NCBI GenBank assembly: GCA_927911235.1
Contig: CAKMOY010000148.1
Span: 1 to 9,247 of the forward strand
Origin: an uncultured Moraxella sp.
GTDB taxonomy: Bacteria > Pseudomonadota > Gammaproteobacteria > Pseudomonadales > Moraxellaceae
DNA: 9,247 bases
Direction: 5' to 3'
The position numbers and the translations under genes are program-made. Under the pieces are notes generated by a model that ran no database searches, was not told the origin of the DNA, and worked only from the letters and a program-made list of their open reading frames with translations. This document shows, one piece after another, positions 5,915-9,247 of the stretch; the stretch's first letter is position 1, and the number at the start of each line of letters is the position of its first letter.

Positions 5915-7187
5915 ATGAAAAAAATTCACAATCCAATCTTGTCTTTGTGGCGATATTTGCCCGTTCGCTTGCTGGTCGGCTGGCTTGTCGTTGCGATTTT
6001 TCCTGCGATGTGGCGGTGGACTGGGCGTATGCTTCGTTGGGATTTGTTAGACACGCAGTTAAATAGCCTGCTGTTGGCAAGCGTTGGCGTGGTGTTGGTA
6101 ACACTTGCGTTAAATCGGCTATCGCAATTTCCCGGACAGCGTGCGTTAAGCTATGTATTGCCGACTTTGCTTGGCGTGGTGATGTTGTTAAGTGCGGTGC
6201 TGTTGGTGTTTCGTTTGCCGTATTCGTTGTATTATTTAGCGTTTGCGTCTGTGTTTGGTTTTGTGTTTTTTTGTTGTCATATATGCTTGAGCAAAAAATT
6301 TCACAGCCCTTTATGGCGTACATTCCGCTTGGGCGTTGTCAAGATTTTGATAAAGTGATTGATATTAATTGGTTAAAACTGGAAAAACCACAATTGGATA
6401 AAAATCTTTATCCCAACATTGACGGTATTGTCGCCGATTTGTCCAGCCCGTATTTGGACGACAGTTGGCAACATTTTTTAACCGAGCAGACTTTGCAAGG
6501 CGTGCCTGTGTATAATCATCGACAAATTTATGAAAGTTTGACAGGGCGTTCACCGATTTATCATTTGTATGAAAATGATTTGGGGTCGTTATTGCCTTCG
6601 CAAGGTTATTTATTTGTCAAACAATGTTTGGATATTTTGGCGGTATTGGCGGTTGCACCGATTGTGTTGCCGATTTGTCTATTGACCGCATTGGCAATTC
6701 GCTTGGAAAGCTCTGGCAAAGTGATTTTTGTGCAAGAGCGAGTGGGGCAGGGCGGAAAACTGTTCAAAATTTACAAATTTCGCAGTATGACCACCGATGC
6801 CGAAAAACATGGGGCAAAACTGGCACAACAAAATGACGCAAGGGTAACAAAAGTTGGCAAATTTATCCGAAAACCCGCATTGACGAACTGCCCCAATTTA
6901 TCAATGTGTTAAAAGGTGAAATGAGCCTGATTGGACCAAGACCCGAGCAGTTAAGTTTTGTCAAAACCTTTGAAAAATCCATTCCATTTTATAATTATCG
7001 CCATATTGTCAAACCTGGGATATCAGGCTGGGCACAAGTTACGCAAGGCTATGCAGGCAACGAAGATGAAACCGCTTTAAAAATCCAATACGACTTTTTT
7101 TATATCAAAAATATCTCACTGATGCTGGATATTTTAATCGTGATAAAAACCATTCAAACCATGTTGACAGGCTTTGGGGCAAGATGA
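5915..7187 (+). pseudogene. Polyprenyl-phosphate sugar-1-phosphate transferase (WbaP/WcaJ-like), two frameshifts
   Basis: This enzyme would start glycan assembly by moving a sugar phosphate from a nucleotide sugar to undecaprenyl phosphate at the cytoplasmic membrane face. Four N-terminal membrane segments (5950-6290) are followed by a cytoplasmic linker domain, a re-entrant membrane helix (CLDILAVLAVAPIVLPICLL) and the catalytic domain with FVQERVGQGGKLFKIYKFRSM, RIDELPQF, GEMSLIGPRPE and KPGISGWAQV. The first frameshift is a missing T in the run 6266-6272. The second is a missing A in 6870-6873, which separates the catalytic Asp-Glu (codons 6882-6887) from the rest. Correcting both gives 424 residues, typical for the family. 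ATG 5915 is the first start after an in-frame stop, but no ribosome binding site is visible. Its position 44 bases after the ligase suggests one unit for pilin glycosylation; a role in capsule or other glycans is possible. The sugar cannot be predicted. Confidence 0.85.
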
Positions 7188-7216
7188 CTTTGGTGAGAAA
7201 TGATTTTGACAAATAT

Positions 7217-8422
7217 TTATGGATTAACGTTTTCTACCAAGTCATTGTTTTTATTAGCAATTAAATTTTCAAACGCTGGCACAAGCGTACCGATAATCCA
7301 ATCATGTCGCCAACCTAACAAATAAATCGGCAATTCACGGTTGTTATCCATCGCAAAAGCGTACACATCGGTGAGCCATTTTTTGCGGATTAACACGTTA
7401 TTTGGTACGTTGATGATGGTGGCTTGGTTGTCAATCAGACTTTGTAGCTGTTTTTGCATATCGTCCGCCAAACTGCGGTACGGTATTGGCAAGGTGTCAG
7501 GATAGCTGTCATCGCTGTTTTTGCGAATGTCGTTGATAATTTTTAAAATCTCTTGACCATACATACGTATGACGTTGGGCTTGATACTGGTAAAACTCAG
7601 CTGTTTGAGCGATAAAGGCGGTTTTTCCACGATTTCTTGTAAGGCTTGCGGACGCAAAATATAGGTGCGTGGGCGGTTGATAGAGCGAGCCAACTGCTCA
7701 CGCCATTCGCACAACGCCTGTAAAATCGCCAACTGCTCACGACTATAACGAAAATCCGCCATACTCAAATAAATTTTATCATCGTCTTGTTGGCTGACTT
7801 GATACAGTTCATGGGCGTAATGTTGGCTGTCTTGTTTGGAAAAATCAAACAAATATTGATCGGTTAATTGGGTTTTGATTTCATCATACAACGCCAACAA
7901 ATACCGCACATCATCGCTGGCATAACGTTCTTGCTCAGGTGTGAGCGGACGTTGTAGCCAGTCGGATTGGCTTTCGCCTTTGTCCACATGAATATCTAGG
8001 GTATCTAATAAGGCTTTTTGATAACCAAAACTTAACTCACCTGTTAAAAAAGATAAACCAATTTGCGTGTCAAACACATTGTCCAACGCAGGCAATTTGG
8101 ACAATAAATAATAAATCCCCAAGTCTTCGCCACAAGCGTGTAGCACCATCGTTGGCACATCGGCAATCACTTGCCAAAAATCGTACAAATCCAGCTTTGG
8201 CACATCAAGCAAATAAATCGCTCGTCCTGTATTTACTTGTAACAAGGCAAGGCGTGGAAAAAAGGTATCTCGCTTGATAAACTCGGTATCAAGGGCGATG
8301 ATATCCACTTCGTCAATCTCGTCCATCAGTTTGTCAAGTTGTTCGTCATTGCGTACCCAAATCGTGGGTAATTCATCTAGGGCTTGTTTTTGTTCGGTGG
8401 TTAAAGGGGTTTGTGTTAGCAT
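7217..8422 (-). CDS. rnd: Ribonuclease D
   Basis: This is a 3'-to-5' exoribonuclease that trims tRNA precursors and other RNAs in the cytoplasm. It has 401 residues, near the usual 370-390. The DEDDy active site is complete: ALDTEF (Asp45, Glu47), HACGED (Asp100) and YASDD (Tyr167, Asp171). The family block SDWLQRPLTPEQ precedes the last motif. An HRDC domain follows (about 225-300, with REQLARSINRPRTYIL), and a second HRDC-like C-terminal part ends the protein. ATG 8422 has a weak GAG upstream. The frame is intact, in contrast to its neighbour. The gene starts 32 bases after the recR stop on the same strand, so the two are likely one operon. Its 3' end faces the sugar transferase with only 29 bases between stops and no clear terminator. 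Confidence 0.95.
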   Translation of the reverse strand: MLTQTPLTTEQKQALDELPTIWVRNDEQLDKLMDEIDEVDIIALDTEFIKRDTFFPRLALLQVNTGRAIYLLDVPKLDLYDFWQVIADVPTMVLHACGEDLGIYYLLSKLPALDNVFDTQIGLSFLTGELSFGYQKALLDTLDIHVDKGESQSDWLQRPLTPEQERYASDDVRYLLALYDEIKTQLTDQYLFDFSKQDSQHYAHELYQVSQQDDDKIYLSMADFRYSREQLAILQALCEWREQLARSINRPRTYILRPQALQEIVEKPPLSLKQLSFTSIKPNVIRMYGQEILKIINDIRKNSDDSYPDTLPIPYRSLADDMQKQLQSLIDNQATIINVPNNVLIRKKWLTDVYAFAMDNNRELPIYLLGWRHDWIIGTLVPAFENLIANKNNDLVENVNP

Positions 8423-8454
8423 GGTTGGCTCGTTAGTTTGTTGTTTTTGATAAA

Positions 8455-9065
8455 TTATATTTTACCACGATTTTGCAAAGCTTGCCCAAGCGTCATACTA
8501 TCCAAATACTCAAGCTCGCCACCCATCGGCACGCCTTGAGCAATGCGACTAATCTGCCCCACATATGGCTTTATCGCCTCACTGACAAAAAAAAGCAGTC
8601 GTCTGTCCCTCAACCGTGCTGTTTGTCGCCAAAATCACCTCTTTGACAGGACTGCCCTCATCAATTTGGCGTTTTAACTGAAAAATCAACTGGTCAATGC
8701 CAAGCTGCTCCGCCCCAATGCCGTCAATCGGCGATAAATAACCGCCTAACACAAAATACCGCCCTTGAAAACTTGCCGTCTGCTCAATCGCCACCATATC
8801 GCCAGCCGTTTCTACGATACACAAAAGTTGATTATCTCGTTGTGGATTGGCACAAATCGGACAAATATCATCGTCCGAAAAGCCACGACAAATTTGGCAT
8901 TGTTTGATTTCGTTCATGGCTATCATCAAGGCTTCAGCGAGCTGTATGCCTTGCGTGCGTTTATGATTTAACAAATGCAACGCCATTGCGTGAGCGGTTT
9001 TTTTGTCCGACACTTGGCAATACTTTTAATTCTTTGACAAGGTTATCAAATTTTGGGGTTAGCAC
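8455..9065 (-). pseudogene. recR: Recombination protein RecR, two homopolymer frameshifts
   Basis: RecR acts with RecF and RecO to load RecA at gaps. Reading on the minus strand from GTG 9065, the protein begins [20 protein letters not shown] (helix-hairpin-helix). Next come a C4 zinc finger (Cys56, Cys59, Cys68, Cys71 in CQIC and CPIC), a Toprim domain ([45 protein letters not shown]) and the end [18 protein letters not shown]. The frame is broken twice: one base too many in the run of seven at 8998-9004, and one too many in the run of eight at 8587-8594. Removing both gives 202 residues, the normal size. All domains are otherwise well kept, so sequencing error is the likeliest reason. An ATG start at 9078-9076 would need a further one-base change. 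The usual upstream partner ybaB is not seen in the remaining 180 bases. Confidence 0.9.
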
Positions 9066-9247
9066 AGATTTTTTCCATGTAAGTAAGAACCTTTATTCAC
9101 AACATCACGCAATAAAATTATGTGAATTTGTGGTAAATACTTGTTTGCTTTTCTGCGTCAAAAACTTGACTGACTAGAATAACTATCAGGTCTGCGTTTT
9201 TCCTTGAAAGCTAGGCAATTTATCTCATTTTCCATTGCAAAGACATT
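9066..9247. other. Non-coding end of window
   Basis: This is upstream of recR. No supported gene, RNA or clear promoter is visible. TCTGCGT occurs twice (about 9155 and 9191) around an AT-rich core. By eye it resembles a dispersed intergenic repeat or the edge of a mobile element, but the sequence alone does not prove it. Confidence 0.3.

Noticed and set aside
5913..6323. Minus-strand frame of 136 codons opposite the sugar transferase
   Set aside because: The opposite strand carries clear membrane segments that continue into the transferase domain; this frame is a shadow.
9163..9247. Short minus-strand frame open to the right window edge
   Set aside because: Fewer than 30 codons, no recognised family, and not distinguishable from chance.
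1..9247. CRISPR array, tRNA or rRNA genes
   Set aside because: No regularly spaced repeats, cloverleaf or rRNA-like sequence was seen on either strand.

Overview
The window looks like chromosomal DNA from a gamma-proteobacterium of the family Moraxellaceae (Moraxella, Psychrobacter or Acinetobacter relatives). Evidence: an AT-rich background, pilins with the [22 protein letters not shown]-terminus and a four-cysteine layout like those of that family, a pilin-linked O-oligosaccharyltransferase, and ordinary RecR and RNase D genes. The genus is an inference; no rRNA or other firm marker is present.

Layout, left to right. (1) 2-1004: the end of a minor-pilin operon with two pilin-like genes, the second carrying a frameshift, closed by a terminator. 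(2) 1046-1430: a non-coding regulatory region with two identical palindromes (candidate activator sites), a clear sigma-54 promoter and a long leader containing a 16-bp hairpin. (3) 1431-1979: the major type IV pilin, with a strong terminator after it. (4) 2094-3967: a membrane-anchored serine hydrolase of the beta-lactamase fold (frameshifted), a second divergent pilin and a 41-codon small ORF, closed by another terminator. (5) 4035-7187: pilin glycosylation genes, namely a PglL/TfpO-like ligase (broken near its C-terminus) and a WbaP/WcaJ-like initiating sugar-phosphate transferase (two frameshifts). (6) 7217-9065, on the opposite strand and convergent: recR (two frameshifts) followed by rnd. 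(7) 9066-9247: no supported gene.

How it fits together: the minor pilins would prime and cap the pilus and the major pilin would form the fibre under sigma-54 control, probably via PilS/PilR encoded elsewhere. The sugar transferase would load the first sugar phosphate on undecaprenyl phosphate, and the ligase would transfer the finished glycan to pilin in the periplasm. The major pilin ends in a Thr/Ala-rich tail with a C-terminal serine, which fits a TfpO-type target.

Caution: five loci (second minor pilin, hydrolase, ligase, sugar transferase, recR) have reading frames broken by single-base gains or losses, nearly all in A or T runs. Because housekeeping recR is hit twice and every frame is restored by one-base edits, I think homopolymer sequencing error is the likeliest cause. 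Phase variation or real decay remains possible for the surface-structure genes.
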